A stretch of 64,000 nucleotides of DNA from Babylonia areolata (taxonomy: Eukaryota; Mollusca; Gastropoda; Neogastropoda; Buccinidae): NCBI RefSeq assembly GCF_041734735.1, contig NC_134883.1:16806747-16870746 (forward strand). Reading direction: 5' to 3'. The position numbers and the translations under genes are program-made. Below are positions 21,073 through 34,958 of this stretch, piece after piece (the stretch's first letter is position 1; the number at the start of each line of letters is the position of its first letter). A model generated the notes under the pieces. It saw nothing but the letters and a program-made list of their open reading frames with translations, was not told the origin of the DNA and made no database searches.

Positions 21073-23079
21073 TAAACGGAAACTATGCCCCAAAGACGGG
21101 AACTTCCCGAAGGCTGGTGCTATATAAAGGGTGGTAACTCAAAGCTAGGCTGTGCTTGCAGACCAGTCTATGGTCTCCCCTCAATAGATGTGTTCCACTT
21201 CCTTGGCTGCGCCTTGAACTGCTTGCCGTTCCTGATGACCTCTCGACTCTCTTGTCTGTTTCACATGTCATCCTCTCTCCTACCCACCTTCCCTCTCAGT
21301 CTTCACTTCATACATCTGTCAGTTCTGTGTGGGACAGGAGGTGTTGACAGGTTCTGAAGTGTGGATGGCGTGAGGTATGGTGACACTCCCAGACTGATCT
21401 ACATATGTAGTTAGGTGTAGCAAAGAATGTCCTCCATTCAGTTCAGTTCCGTTACTCAAGGCGTCACTGCGTTCAGACAATTCTGATGTACACTACACCA
21501 CATCTGCTAAGCAGATGCCTGACCAGCAGCGTTACCCAACGCTCTTAGTCAGGCCATGAGGAAAAAAAGAATAAATGGAGTAAAATAAGATACACAAACA
21601 AATAAATGGGTAAGTCATTAATGAAAAAAATCAATAATAATGATAATAAATTAATGAGAAAAAAAATCAAATTAATTTTTAGATAATGAATGAAAATATC
21701 ATCAAATCACAATCTACGGGCTGTAGCGGAGGCAGGAGACGTAGGCGGGGGATGAGATGCGGGTCGGAGGGTTGGAATGAATGTCCTCAAATCACTGATT
21801 ACGGGCTGTTGTTTGTTGGAGGGGGGGGCACGGGGTGAAGTTGAGGGGCAGCAAGGAATTTTCAAAAATTACTAACAACGGGGTGTGGTTGGGCGGGGGT
21901 GAGATTCGGGGGTATGGTGGGGGGAGGGGGGCGGAGGGGGAGCGGGGTTAGCAAGGGATGTCCTGTTTGAGTTGAATTCCGCCACTGACATGAGGGAAGT
22001 GACTCAGCAGCAGTGCGGTGTCTCTGGTGGCGAACCTCATGACAACCTGATACTGACAGTCATCCAGAAATAGGTTGAGAAGTGTGTGTGTGTGTGTGTG
22101 ATGGTGTTCGTGTGTCAGCGCTCGTTGAGGCGGTGGGGAAACACCTGTACAAGCAAGAAGCCATAGTCAGTGTGGTGGACTGCACACAGCAAGAGGTGGA
22201 ACCTGGGAAAGTGCAGTACCACACCGTAATGAAGGTCAGTGATGTACACTGTGCTGCAATATCTATACACCACACCACACCACTATGAAGGTCAGTGATA
22301 TACACTGTGCTGCAATACATAATAGCTCCACACCACACCACCATTGAAGTCAGCGATGCACACAATGCTGCAACATATATAAACACCACACCACCATGAA
22401 AGGTCAGTGATGTTCACTACACCACATGATACTGCAATATATTGCACTATACCACATTACACTGTGCTACACCATATTACATTGCTCCTCATCTCACCAC
22501 ATTCCATTACACTGCACCACACCACATTGCACTTCACTAGACCATACCACATTGCACTGCACTACACATTGCATTGCACCACACCATACCGCACTGCACT
22601 ATACCATACCACATTGCACTGCACTACACCACATTACATTGCACAACACCATACCACATTGCACTGCACTGAACCACAATACACTGCACTATACCATTGC
22701 ACTGCACTACACTACATTACACTGCACCACATTACACTACACATTAAATTACGCTGTACTACACCACATTACATTACACTGCACAACACCATATTACACT
22801 ACATTAGACCACATTTCATTGCATTGCACTGTACCTTATATATCACTGCACTACATTACGTTACAGTGTACAACACAAAATTGCATTACACTCTGTGTGT
22901 TTGGGATGATGTTTGTGATGGTGTGCACGTGTTTGTGATGTGTGTGCCTGTGTGTGTGTGTATGTGCACGCACGCGTGCGTGTGTGTGTGACGATGACGA
23001 TGATGTGTGTGTGTGATGATGTTTGTGATGGTGTGTGTGTGATGAAGATGATGTTGTGTGTGTGTGTGTGATGGTTTGT

Positions 23080-23110
<31 letters not shown>

Positions 23111-23868
23111 ATGGTGTGTGATGTATGTGTTGGTGTGTGTGTGATGTTGTGTGTGTGATCATGTTTGATGTTGTGTGTGTGATCATGTTTGATGTTGTGT
23201 GTGTGTGATGGTTTGTGTGTGTGTGTGATGGTGTGTGTGATGGTTTGTGTGTGTGTGTGATGTATGTGATGGTGTGTGTGATGGCGTGTGTGATGTATGT
23301 GATGGTGTGTGTGATGGCGTGTGAGTGATCATGTTTGATGTTGTGTGTGTGATGGTTTGTGTGTGTGTGTGTGTGTGTGGTAGTGTGTGTTTGTGATGAT
23401 GTGTGTGATGGTTTCAGTTTCAGTTTCTCAAGAAGTGTCACTGCGTTCGGACAAATCCATATACGCCACACCACATCAGCTAAGCAGATGCCTGACAGCA
23501 ACATAACCCAACGAGCTTATCAGGCCTTGAGTGCATGCCTCTATTTTGTGTACATATCAGAGTGGATTTCTTTTTACATAATTTTCCAATGTACAACACT
23601 TTGTTGCCTGGGTTCTTTTTCCATGCGCTAAGTGCGTGCTGCACACGGGACCTCGGTTTATCATTTCATCCGAAAGACTTGATTTCCAAAGGCGATAGCG
23701 AGATTCTAATCCAGACCCTTACGGTCTTTCTGTATCGGCAGCTGAGCGTCTTAACCATTCTGCCACCTTCCTCATTACACTGTGATAGTGTATGTTTGTG
23801 TGTGTGATGGTGTGTGATGGTGTGTGTGTGTGAAAGAGTGTGTGTGTGTGCTTGTGAAAGAGAGAGAG

Positions 23869-23914
<46 letters not shown>

Positions 23915-26900
23915 TAATGATGATTTGTATGGGTGTGATGATGATGATGATGATGATGATGATAACGGTGCGCGTCATGACACGGCAGGTGAGGGTGGTT
24001 GGAGGGCAGGGGCTGTTCCAAGCGGACAGAACGGCCACACTTAAGAAAAGTGTCCACGGGAGGATGGTCATCAACGTGGACAGCGCCGTGCAGGGAGGCC
24101 ACCCCTCTCACATCCCGTCAGTCTGATTGTCTCCCCTCCCTCTCTCCCACATCCCGTCTGTCTGATTGTCCCCCCCCCCCTTCCTCCCTCAACCCGTCAG
24201 TCTGATTGTCCCCACCCCCCTTCCTCCCTCAACCCGTCAGTCTGATTGTCCCCACCCCCCTTCCTTCCTTAACCCGTCTGATTGTCCCCCCCCCCTTCCT
24301 CCCTCAACCCGTCAGTCTGATTGTCCCCACCCCCCTTCCTCCCTCAACCCGTCAGTCTGATTGTCCCCCACCCCCCTTCCTCCCTCAACCCGTCAGTCTG
24401 ATTGTCCCCACCCCCTTCCTCCCTCAACCCGTCAGTCTGATTGCCCCCCCCCCCCCTTCCTCCCTCAACCCGTCAGTCTGATTGTCCGCACCCCCCTTCC
24501 TTCCTTAACCCGTCAGTCTGATTGTCCCCACCCCCCTTCCTTCCTTAACCCGTCAGTCTGATTGTCCCCCCCCCCCCCACACACACACACATCCCCCCTC
24601 CCTCCTTCCTCCATCAACCCGTCAGTCTGATTGTCCCCACCCCCCTTCCTTCCTTAACCCGTCAGTCTGATTGTCCCCACCCCCCTTCCTCCCTCAACCC
24701 GTCAGTCTGATTGCCCCCCCCCCCCCACACACACACACACATCCCCCCTCCCTCCTTCCTCCCTCAACCCGTCAGTCTGATTGTCCCCCCCCCTACACCC
24801 CCCTCCCTCCTTCCTCCCTCAACCCGTCAGTCTGATTGTCCGCCCCCCCCCTACACCCCCCTCCCTCCTTCCTCACTCAACCCGTCAGTCTGATTGCCCC
24901 CTCCCCCTACACCCCCCTCCCTCCTTCCTCCCTCAACCCGTCAGTCTGATTGCCCCCTCCCCCCCCACACACACCCTTCCTCCTTCGTCCCATATCCCGT
25001 CAGTCTGATTGCTCTAACCCTTCCCTCACCCCCTTCCCTCCCACATCTGACAGGATTCTCAGCCCATTATGTTAGAGGAATTCTCAGCATGTCATGTAAA
25101 AGGAATTCCTTAGGCTATCATGTAAAAAGGATTCACAGAATATTATGCAAAGGGGATTCCCGACCAATGAGCCTATAAGTAAAAGGGATTCTCGAGCAAT
25201 ATTGTAAAAGGAATTTCAAGGCAGTCATGTAAAGGGATTCCCGCACTTTCATTTAAAAGAGATCTCCGGCGCATTTCACAATATATTAACTCATAGAGGA
25301 AATAAATTGGAAAGGTCTGTCTTTGCTTCATTCCGACTGGATGATCAGAAGTTTCATTCTGATGGGAATTCTTTCATATTTTCCCTAACCTTTGTTTAGT
25401 CTGGGGGACCTGACATGGCCTTTCCCCACCACATGTTGTAAAGAGTGTGTGTGTGTGTGTGTGCGCGCGCCCAGACTGGGTGACCTCAGCGTGGCCTTTC
25501 CCTACTACGTCCTGATGGACAAGGAGCTGAACGTCCAGCACTGCGGCCTGGCCATCCTCAAACTGATGACCACCCTGCCCGGCACCAACCTCCACTTCTC
25601 CGCGCTGGCCACCATTGTGCAGCCCGTCATCCAGCCCACACTGGCCAACATCATCAGTTTCATTAACAGCGTCTTCATCATCGAAGTCCACACCGCCGCG
25701 GACCAACAGCCCTTTGTCCTCCAGGGTGAGTTGTGCGGCTTTCATCTGGTGTGGCCACCATATCTTTCTGATCTGCTCCATCTATCTCGCGCTCTCTCTT
25801 GACACTTCTCTGCTTACGGTTCCTCGGTTCTCCATTGTCTTACATCTACCTAGGTCCAGAGAAAACAGCTAAATGTTGCAGTGTGGTTGCGGCGATGGCA
25901 ACGCGGACTTGAAAGAATAAGAATTTTAAATGCCCGAGATAAACCAAAATAACATGATTTAAACAGCGTCATGCTTATGTATTAAATTTTGAGCGTCCTT
26001 GATAGATCCGCAATAGTGCAGTGACTACGACAATGTCTTCCCACCCGGGCATGCAGGTTCGAATCTGCACTCAGACCTTTTTATTCTTTTTTTTTTTAAC
26101 ACGAAGCTTTATGATAACAAATATAGAACACATTTTAGCGATTAAATCTTTTTTAAATTTTTTTTAATTTATTTATTTTATATATATATATATATATATA
26201 TTAGTGCATCACAAGTGAGTCTTGATGTCCTTGCCTCTCTTATTAATCAAGTACTGAGAACATCTTTGTATGAAATTATCTGAGCACTGTGATGTATGTG
26301 TTTGTTTGTTTTTTAAAGTATTTAGAGTGATTTTAACTATTCTGTTGGTTTTTTTGTGTTTTGTTTTTTGTTTTGTTGTTTTGTTTTGTTGTTTTGTTTT
26401 GTTGTTTTTTTTGTTTTGTTGTTTTTATTGGGGGGGGGGGGGTTGTATAATGAAATAAATGTTGGTTGAGTTTTTTTTTTTTTAAATCTATTCTGTTTGT
26501 TTGGGGTTTTTTTTATTTGAGATTCCATCATTTACATATGGCGATGTTTGAAAGTACTATGCTCGAGTGTTTAAATCTGTTTCATGAAAACGGTTTCCAT
26601 GTTCCCACATACGCACAAACCGCAAGCAAAAGGAACAAACGTCTACAGTAGTCCCGGCTGTGTCCACACATGGCAGTTTGGAGGAAAAACTGGTTGATTT
26701 CAGTGTATAATTTCTGCGTTTGTCCTTATCAGTATGGCAGGAAGCCTTCCGAACTGTGAGCTCCCTAGAGTACAATGGGTTGATATGTAATTGTGTTATG
26801 TGGTGCGCGCTGTTTTTGTGTTGTGTTCATAAATGATCGTTAATATTTGACGTCCATGTAGGGTTGTGTGTAGAAGTTATCATTTTAGTATTTAATTCAA

Positions 26901-29900
26901 TGCATGTTTCAAACATCAAGTTTTACATTGTACAGCGATTTGAGCATGTTTGACATATTCTTGTTCTTGTTTTTCTTGCTCTTGTTCTTCTACTTTTCGT
27001 TATTATCATTATTATTATCTTGTGATCCTGCTGTGTACGGCCATGTGGTCCTGTGTATGGCCATGTGGTCCTGCTGTGCACAGCCTCACGAACGACACAC
27101 GCCGTGACTTGACCATTCACTGTGCCCTCCACCCCCCGCTCCACATAGGTCTGATGATGTGGCACTGTGTGGTCGACAGGTCAGATAATGTGGCACTTTG
27201 CGGTTGACAAGTCAGATGATGTGGCGATGTGTGGTCGACAGGTCAGATGATGTGGCTGCCCAACTGTTGCCAAGTGCTGTTCATGGGGTCCCCACGCCTG
27301 CAGTCACTGAATGACATGAAGGAGAAGAAAATCTTCGCGGCCGACATACCTCAGTACGACTGCAAGCGGGAACTGGTGCTGCTCAACCAGCAGAGGATGA
27401 CCGAGATCCAAGTGGCGTGAGTGAACAGCTTTCCTCTTGCTGCCTGGAACATAGGACTGGAGTGGAGTGGATGGGGGTGGTGACAGGAAGGGGTGGGAGT
27501 GGGGTGACAATGTGGAGTGGATGGAGGTGGTGACAGGAAGGGGTGGGTGACAATGTGGAGTGGATGGGGGTGGTGACAGGAAGGGGTGGGAGTGGGGTGA
27601 CAATGTGGAGTGGATGGGGGTGGTGTCAGGAAGGGGTGGGAGTGGGGTGACAATGTGGAGTGGATGGAGGTGGTGACAGGAAGGGGTGGGTGACAATGTG
27701 GAGTGGATGGGGGTGGTGACAGGAAGGGGTGGGAGTGGGGTGACAATGTGGAGTGGATGGGGGTGGTGACAGGAAGGGGTGGGTGTGGGGTGACAATGTG
27801 GAGTGGATGGGAGTGGTGACAGGAAGGGGTGGGTGTGGGGTGACAATGTGGAGTGAATGGAGGTGGTGACAGGAAGGGGTGGGTGACAATGTGGAGTGGA
27901 TGGAGGTGGTGACAGGAAGGGGTGGGAGTGGGGTGACAATGTGGAGTGGATGGAGGTGGTGACAGGAAGGGGTGGGAGTGGGGTGACAATGTGGAGTGGA
28001 TGGGGGTGGTGACAGGAAGGGGTGGGAGTGGGGTGGTGACAGGAAGGGGTGGGAGTGGGGTGACAATGTGGAGTGGATGGAGGTGGTGACAGGAAGGGGT
28101 GGGTGACAATGTGGAGTGGATGGGGGTGGTGACAGGAAGGGGTGGGTGACAGTGTGGAGTGGATGGAGGTGGTGACAGGAAGGGGTGGGTGACAATGTGG
28201 AGTGGATGGGGATGGTGACAGGAAGGGGTGGGTGACAATGTGGAGTGGATGGAGGTGGTGACAGGAAGGGGTGGGTGACAATGTGGAGTGGATGGGGATG
28301 GTGACAGGAAGGGGTGGGTGACAATGTGGAGTGGATGGAGGTGGTGACAGGAAGGGGTGGGTGACAATGTGGAGTGGATGGGGGTGGTGACAGGAAGGGG
28401 TGGGTGACAGTGTGGAGTGGATGGAGGTGGTGGCAGGAAGGGGTGGGTAACAGTGTGGAGTGGATGGGGGTGGTGACAGGAAGGGGTGGGTGACAATGTG
28501 GAGTGGATGGGGGTGGTGACAGGAAGGGGTGGGTGTGGGGTAACAATGTGGAGTGGATGGGGGTGGTGACAGGAAGGGGTGGGTGTGGGGTGACAATGTG
28601 GAGTGGATGGGGGTGGTGACAGGAAGGGGTGGGTGACAATGTGGAGTGGATGGGGGTGGTGACAGGAAGGGGTGGGAGTGGGGTGACAATGTGGAGTGGA
28701 TGGGGGTGGTGACAGGAAGGGGTGGGTGACAATGTGGAGTGGATGGGGGTGGTGACAGGAAGGGGTGGGTGACAATGTGGAGTGGATGGGGGTGGTGACA
28801 GGAAGGGGTGGGTGACAATGTGGAGTGGTGACGGGTAGTGTATTCGCGAGGTCAGCCAGCAAGCCATGTCCCAGAAGTGTAGGAATCACATCTTTACAAA
28901 CAACAAGGATCACATCTTAGCAAACCATAAGGATTACACCTTTAGGATCACATCTTTACGAATTATGAGGATCACGTCTTTACAAACCATAAGGGTCACA
29001 TCTAATGAAACTATGAAGATTATATCTTTATAAAATGACGATCATATCTTATCACATCTTTAGGAACTATGAGGATCACGTCTTTACAAACTATGAAGAT
29101 CACACCTATAGAAACTATGAAGATTATATCTTTATAAAATGACGATCACATCTTTACAAACTATAACGATCATATCCTTACAAACATGACGATCACATCT
29201 TTACGAACATGACGATCACATTTTTTTACTATGAGGACCAAATATTTTTGTAATCTTGAAAAGATTAGGAAAAAGAAAAATGCAATGACTCGTCTATTAA
29301 ATGTAATGACTCGTCTATCAACAGAGTCTGGGAACACTATCTGTGATCTAGAAAAATAATGGCAAAACAGGTATCTTTATATAAAAATCTTTTCGATAAA
29401 AAAAAACAACTTAGGTTGAAAACGTAATGGAAGCAACAAACGAATTCATGGCAGGTGAAAACTTCCCTCGTCTTGATAAGTGTCGAGAAAGAATCATGCG
29501 AAGGTCTTGTAACAATGGATGAAGCATCACGTGCTTTATCGAGCATGAAAAACGGATCCGCCCCAGGAATGGATGGAATCACTAATGAGTTTATGAAATT
29601 CTTTACGTTCAAATTGAAAGGAATACTCACAGCATCATTTAATGGATCATTTGATAGGGGCGAGCTATCGTATACACAATATCAAGGTGTAATAACGTTT
29701 ATTCATAAAGGTAAAGAACCAGACAGAGAACTTCTAACAAACTGGCGACCCATAACATTAATGAACACTGACTATAAAATTCTGGCTAAGATTATGGTTC
29801 ACAGACATAGTGGGGTTATTCAACGCATAGTTAGTGATGATCAAGTTGGATATACGAAACGCAGAAATACTGCTACAGTTATTCGTACGTTTGATGACGT

Positions 29901-32708
29901 AATAACAGAAAATAAAACAGGTAAAGCGAGCTGTTGTACTGGTATTAGACTATTCAAAAGCATTTGATTCTATATCAAAATCATATTTACTGCATGCATT
30001 TGATATATTTGGCTTTGGGACTAACTTCAGGAAGTGGATAAAGCTTTGATATTAATTGCGGTATGAGGCAAGGTTGTCCGTTTTCCCCACTAGCCTTTGT
30101 CCTTGCAGTAGAATTATCAGCCACCAAGATAAGGAACAGTGACATATCTGGAATACAAGTACCACATCAAAACGAAAACAATAATTATTGTAAGCATCAA
30201 GATACAACAGATGGCAGACGATACAAATCTGTTTCTGAAAAATGAGAATGACATTATTAAGGCAACAACTATTTTGAAACAATTTGCCAGTTTTTCAGGT
30301 TTGAAGCTAAATATGCACAAAACTTAGGTTCTAGTAGTGGGCGATATATGTAACAAAATCTTACTATTCCATTCGAAATAGTAGAGAAAATAAAAATCTT
30401 AGGAACTGTCTTTACAAAAGACAAAATGGCAAAAGAAGTACAGGAAAATTGGAAAACCAGAATAGAAAACATTGATCACAAAGATAAAAGACTGGAGCAA
30501 AAGGAACCTCTCAGCATACACGGTAAAATAGTAGTGATCAAAACCTTCTTGATAAGCCAGTTTGTATATGTGATGCAATCAGTTGAATTGTCAAAATACA
30601 TTCTCACTACAATCAACACAATAACAGGAGAGCATTTGAGATAGTTAAATGTAAAGTTATGTAGTCTGGTTGTGAAAAAGGAGGGTTGCATATGGTTAAC
30701 ATAGTACAGTTACAAAATATTGGGGTTTTAAAAAATCTACAATGGGTTGGGAAATTACATACCAGAAGATCAGAAAAAATGGTATTTCACTCCTTTTTGG
30801 CAGTTTCATAAAATTGCTATTGCCGATGAGTTATTCGAAATAAATTGTACTAAAATGGAGATCCAAGGAGTCATTAATAAAAGAAAAAAAACTGGAGAGA
30901 AGTTTAACTTATGTATTTGGACAATAAAACTAAAACGCAAAAGGACAGTGTGTTAGCAAAAGACATCGTTGAGCAATACCTATTTAATGATATAATTATC
31001 AAATATAATCAGAAAATGCTTTATTTCTCAAAATGGCGAGAAAGGGGTTTCATAAAAATTAGTGGCATTATCAGTATACAGGAAAAGCGATTTATGACGC
31101 TGGACGAAATACAAAATGAACTTGATCAAAACGTTAGTTCCGTACAATGCTGTATTAAATGCTATTCCACAAACTTGGATAAACTGGATCAAAAATGGTG
31201 AAATACATCTGGAAACAGATAATCATATCTATGAAACAAACTGTTTTGTTGCAAAACCAAAACAAATCAAAGCATACCTGCTCAAAAAAGCAACAGTACA
31301 CCTCTGACACCGATCGCGGTCGAATTGTGGAATAGAAAATTATTTTTTACTGTAGTGAATGGGTTTGGCTCATGCTAAGGCGGGTAACAAAAGAAGTGCG
31401 ATTGCTCGAGTTGCAATGGAAGTGACTGCATAATCTGTATCCTACTAGCATTCTGCTTCAGAGAATGGGTGTGTTTTACTCAGTGTTTTGTAATTACTAC
31501 TCGAACACAGTGGGTGTCATCGAACACTTCTTCTTTGAATGCCTATCTGTACGACAATTCTGGAAAGACATTGAATATTTTGTATTTTCAACAGTGGATA
31601 CAAAATTCATCTTTTTTTTGTTGTTGTTGTTGTTGTTTTAATATTATAATTATTATTTATTTACTTATCTTTTTTTCTCTCAAGGCCTGACTAAGCGCGT
31701 TGGGTTACGCTGCTGGTCAGGCATCTGCTTGGCAGATGTGGTGTAGCGTATATGGATTTGTCCGAACGCAGTGACGCCTCCTTGAGCTACTGAAACTGAA
31801 ACTGAAACTAACCGATGTGTTGTTTGGCTATAATGAGAACGAAGGATCTTTATATAACCATTGAGTAATCAAGTTCTTTTAGTGGGTAAGATGTGCATTA
31901 GTAAGGTAAAAAAAAGACAAAGTTTTTCCTACGGTATAAAGTGGTTTTTGAAGAGGTAGCACAGCTCAGAAAATTAATTTAGAAGTAGGATCATATTACA
32001 CATGACTTTTGGGTTTGTGTGTTCTTTAAAAATGTCATTGCCTATGTTTGTTGCATGGTGTCGCCATGAATTTTTCTTTATTTTTTAAATTTTCTTTGTT
32101 GTTGTTTTTCAACTTTATATATAATATATATAATTTCATGTCCATTCACAGGTAATTCTGTATATTTATCTATTATTTTATTTATTTACTTATTTCTTTC
32201 TATTTTATATTATTATTATTATTATTTGTATTATTATTATTATTATCATTATAATTTTTTTCTCAAGGCCTGACTAAGCGCGTTGGCTTACGCTGCTGGT
32301 CAGGCATCTGCTTGGCAGATGTGGTGTAGCGTATATGGATTTGTCCGAACGTATTGACGCCTCCTTGAGCGACTGATACTGATACTCTATATAACGACCA
32401 CAAAAGAAAGATGTTGTATGAATGCATGAATTGTGGTATGGATGGACGAGAGAAGAGGAATAAACCCAGACAGCAGAAAAAAGCAAAAACACTATGAGGA
32501 TCAAATCTTTATAAATTACGATCACTCTTTACAAACATGAATATCACATCTTTACAAATATGACAATCACATCCATACAAACATGACTATCACACCTTTA
32601 CAAATATGACGATGACATCTTTATAAACATGACTATTTCATCTGTACAAACTATGATGATCACGACTTTACAAACATGACGATCACATCTGTACAAATTA
32701 TGAAGATA

Positions 32709-32766
<58 letters not shown>

Positions 32767-34839
32767 CAGGAAGAAGGTGGACGAAACGACCACAGCCCTG
32801 AAGCACACATCCAAAGAACTCGAGGAAGAAAAACTGAAGACAGAACGCTTGCTGCATGAACTGATGCCACTGAAAGTGGCCAACCAGCTAACAGCAAAAG
32901 GCTATGTTAATGCTGGTACGAGGTCCCTGTCTCATTGTAGATGGCATATACATTGTACTACACCATTAAAGAAAGGCATGTGTGTTTTTTAAGAAAAGCA
33001 AGTGTGCGTGTTGCTCCATGTGTGTTAACAGAAGTGAGTCTGTGTATTGGAGGACAGAAAAACCATGATACTCTGTACAACTTTTGTTGATCTCACGAAC
33101 ACCTTCGACATGTCAGTCGTTGGGGCCTGTGGCATACCACGTCAAGGTTCAGCTGCCCAAAGATATTCATTCAACATGATGCGCCAGTTTCACGATGGCA
33201 TGATGGCTTGAGAAGACTGCAAGCTTTGGCAATAGCCAGCAAGGGCAAATTCTCAGCCATGTTAGTCAAGTTTGGGCTTACCGTCAGCACAAAGAAGACG
33301 GAGGTCATGCCAGGATCAATGTATTTCTTGCATTTTGCCATTGCTTATTTCAGATAATCTCTTGTGATGTCAACATCGGGTCCAGTCTGCGTAAGCCCTT
33401 GGTTTAATTCCTCCACATGTTTATCAGATCTTAGTGAGCAGGCAGCATGTGATAAAACCAGTTCACATACCTTGACAGCACCTTCTCCCCAGCAGCGACT
33501 ATTCATGCTGAAATCAACTGTAGGATTTCCAGTACAAACTCTGCCTTTGGTAGACTGCGAGCCGATGGGAACGTTGATGAATCAGCCTGAAGACAAAATT
33601 AGCAAGCATCAGTTCTTCCTACGCTCCTGTGTGCCAGTGAAACGTGGACTGTCTATCGACGACACATTCTGCAGCTCAACCAACTCTACAGGATCCTTCG
33701 AATCAAATCTACATGGCCTGTCTTCGAAAGATCTTGATCAAATGACAGAACAAAGAACTAGACACGGAAGTTCTCTGTAGCCTGATTTGCCATCTGTCCA
33801 CTCAATGCTCAAAAGATTCCAAACACGATAGGCAGGTCGTGTTGTCAGGATGTAAGATGAACGCTCCGAAAGTTACTTCTCCATGGCGAACTATCACAGA
33901 GAAAGCGGACGATTGGACGAAGGAAAACGCGCTTCAAGGACATTCTGAAAGCTTCCCTGACGTCTCTTTACATTAACAGAGCCACCTGGGAAACCCTGCA
34001 CAGGGCCGCTCAGCATGGCGCAGCCTCATCCACAAAGGTTCCCAGACCTCAGAAGCAAGGAGAACTACTAACAGGAATTCCGTAAGTCCACAGCAGCCAG
34101 TGCGCAAACTGCTGTGCCCACACATGTCAGCTTAACATGTGCCAGATCATATTGTGCCTGAACCGGATTGATCAGCCATCTTCAGACATACCACGTCCAG
34201 TCAATCACTGATTAGAGATGCCAAGGTCTTCATTAACTACAATGGGCGAAAAACAGGGACAGAAATCAAATGATGAGGGTGCAGGTTGACTGGTGTAATA
34301 TTTGCTACGTTTTCATTATATTCTTTCTTATTCATTCATTCGTTCGTATGTTCATTTATTTATTCCTTTTTCATGCATGTGAACGTCGCTGTCTTTGCTT
34401 CTTGTCGTTAGCCCGCAATTTGGCATGTCAATGAAAAACGCATAACACCCTCGTAATTAAAAAAAAGTAACTGAAAACCATCATCATTAATGATTTAATT
34501 GGACACTTTGTCCTTGATAGACTGCATTACTTATATCGTCAACAAAAGACATTCTTGCCAGATATGAAGAGTCTGTTTTCTGCAGAGGACTCGGAGATAT
34601 GGGAAGCAGATCAGCTGATGATGGTGTAGGGCCTTCTGACCTGTGTGACCTTTTGCAGAGCGGTACGAGTGGGCCACGGTGCTGTTCAGCAGCATCCTCA
34701 CCTTCACCGACATTGTGTGGACGTGTTCCGCCGACGAAGTGGTGGACATGCTCTGCGATATCTTCTCCCGATTTGACACCGCCACCGACGTGCATAAAGT
34801 TTACAAGGTCACCTCCCCCACCCATCTCCAATTGTCTCG

Positions 34840-34895
<56 letters not shown>

Positions 34896-34916
34896 TACAG
34901 AGGCAGACAGACACAC

Positions 34917-34958
<42 letters not shown>

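Noticed and set aside
22407-22991. His/Thr/Leu frames of 170-194 codons
   Set aside because: Low-complexity CACTACACC repeat downstream of the exon 6 donor, in an intron.
27304-28913. Three overlapping minus-strand frames of 400-520 codons rich in Pro, His, Ser and Thr
   Set aside because: They are translations of the 43/50-bp minisatellite in an intron of gene B; all three frames are open because of the repeat, with no domain or splice logic.
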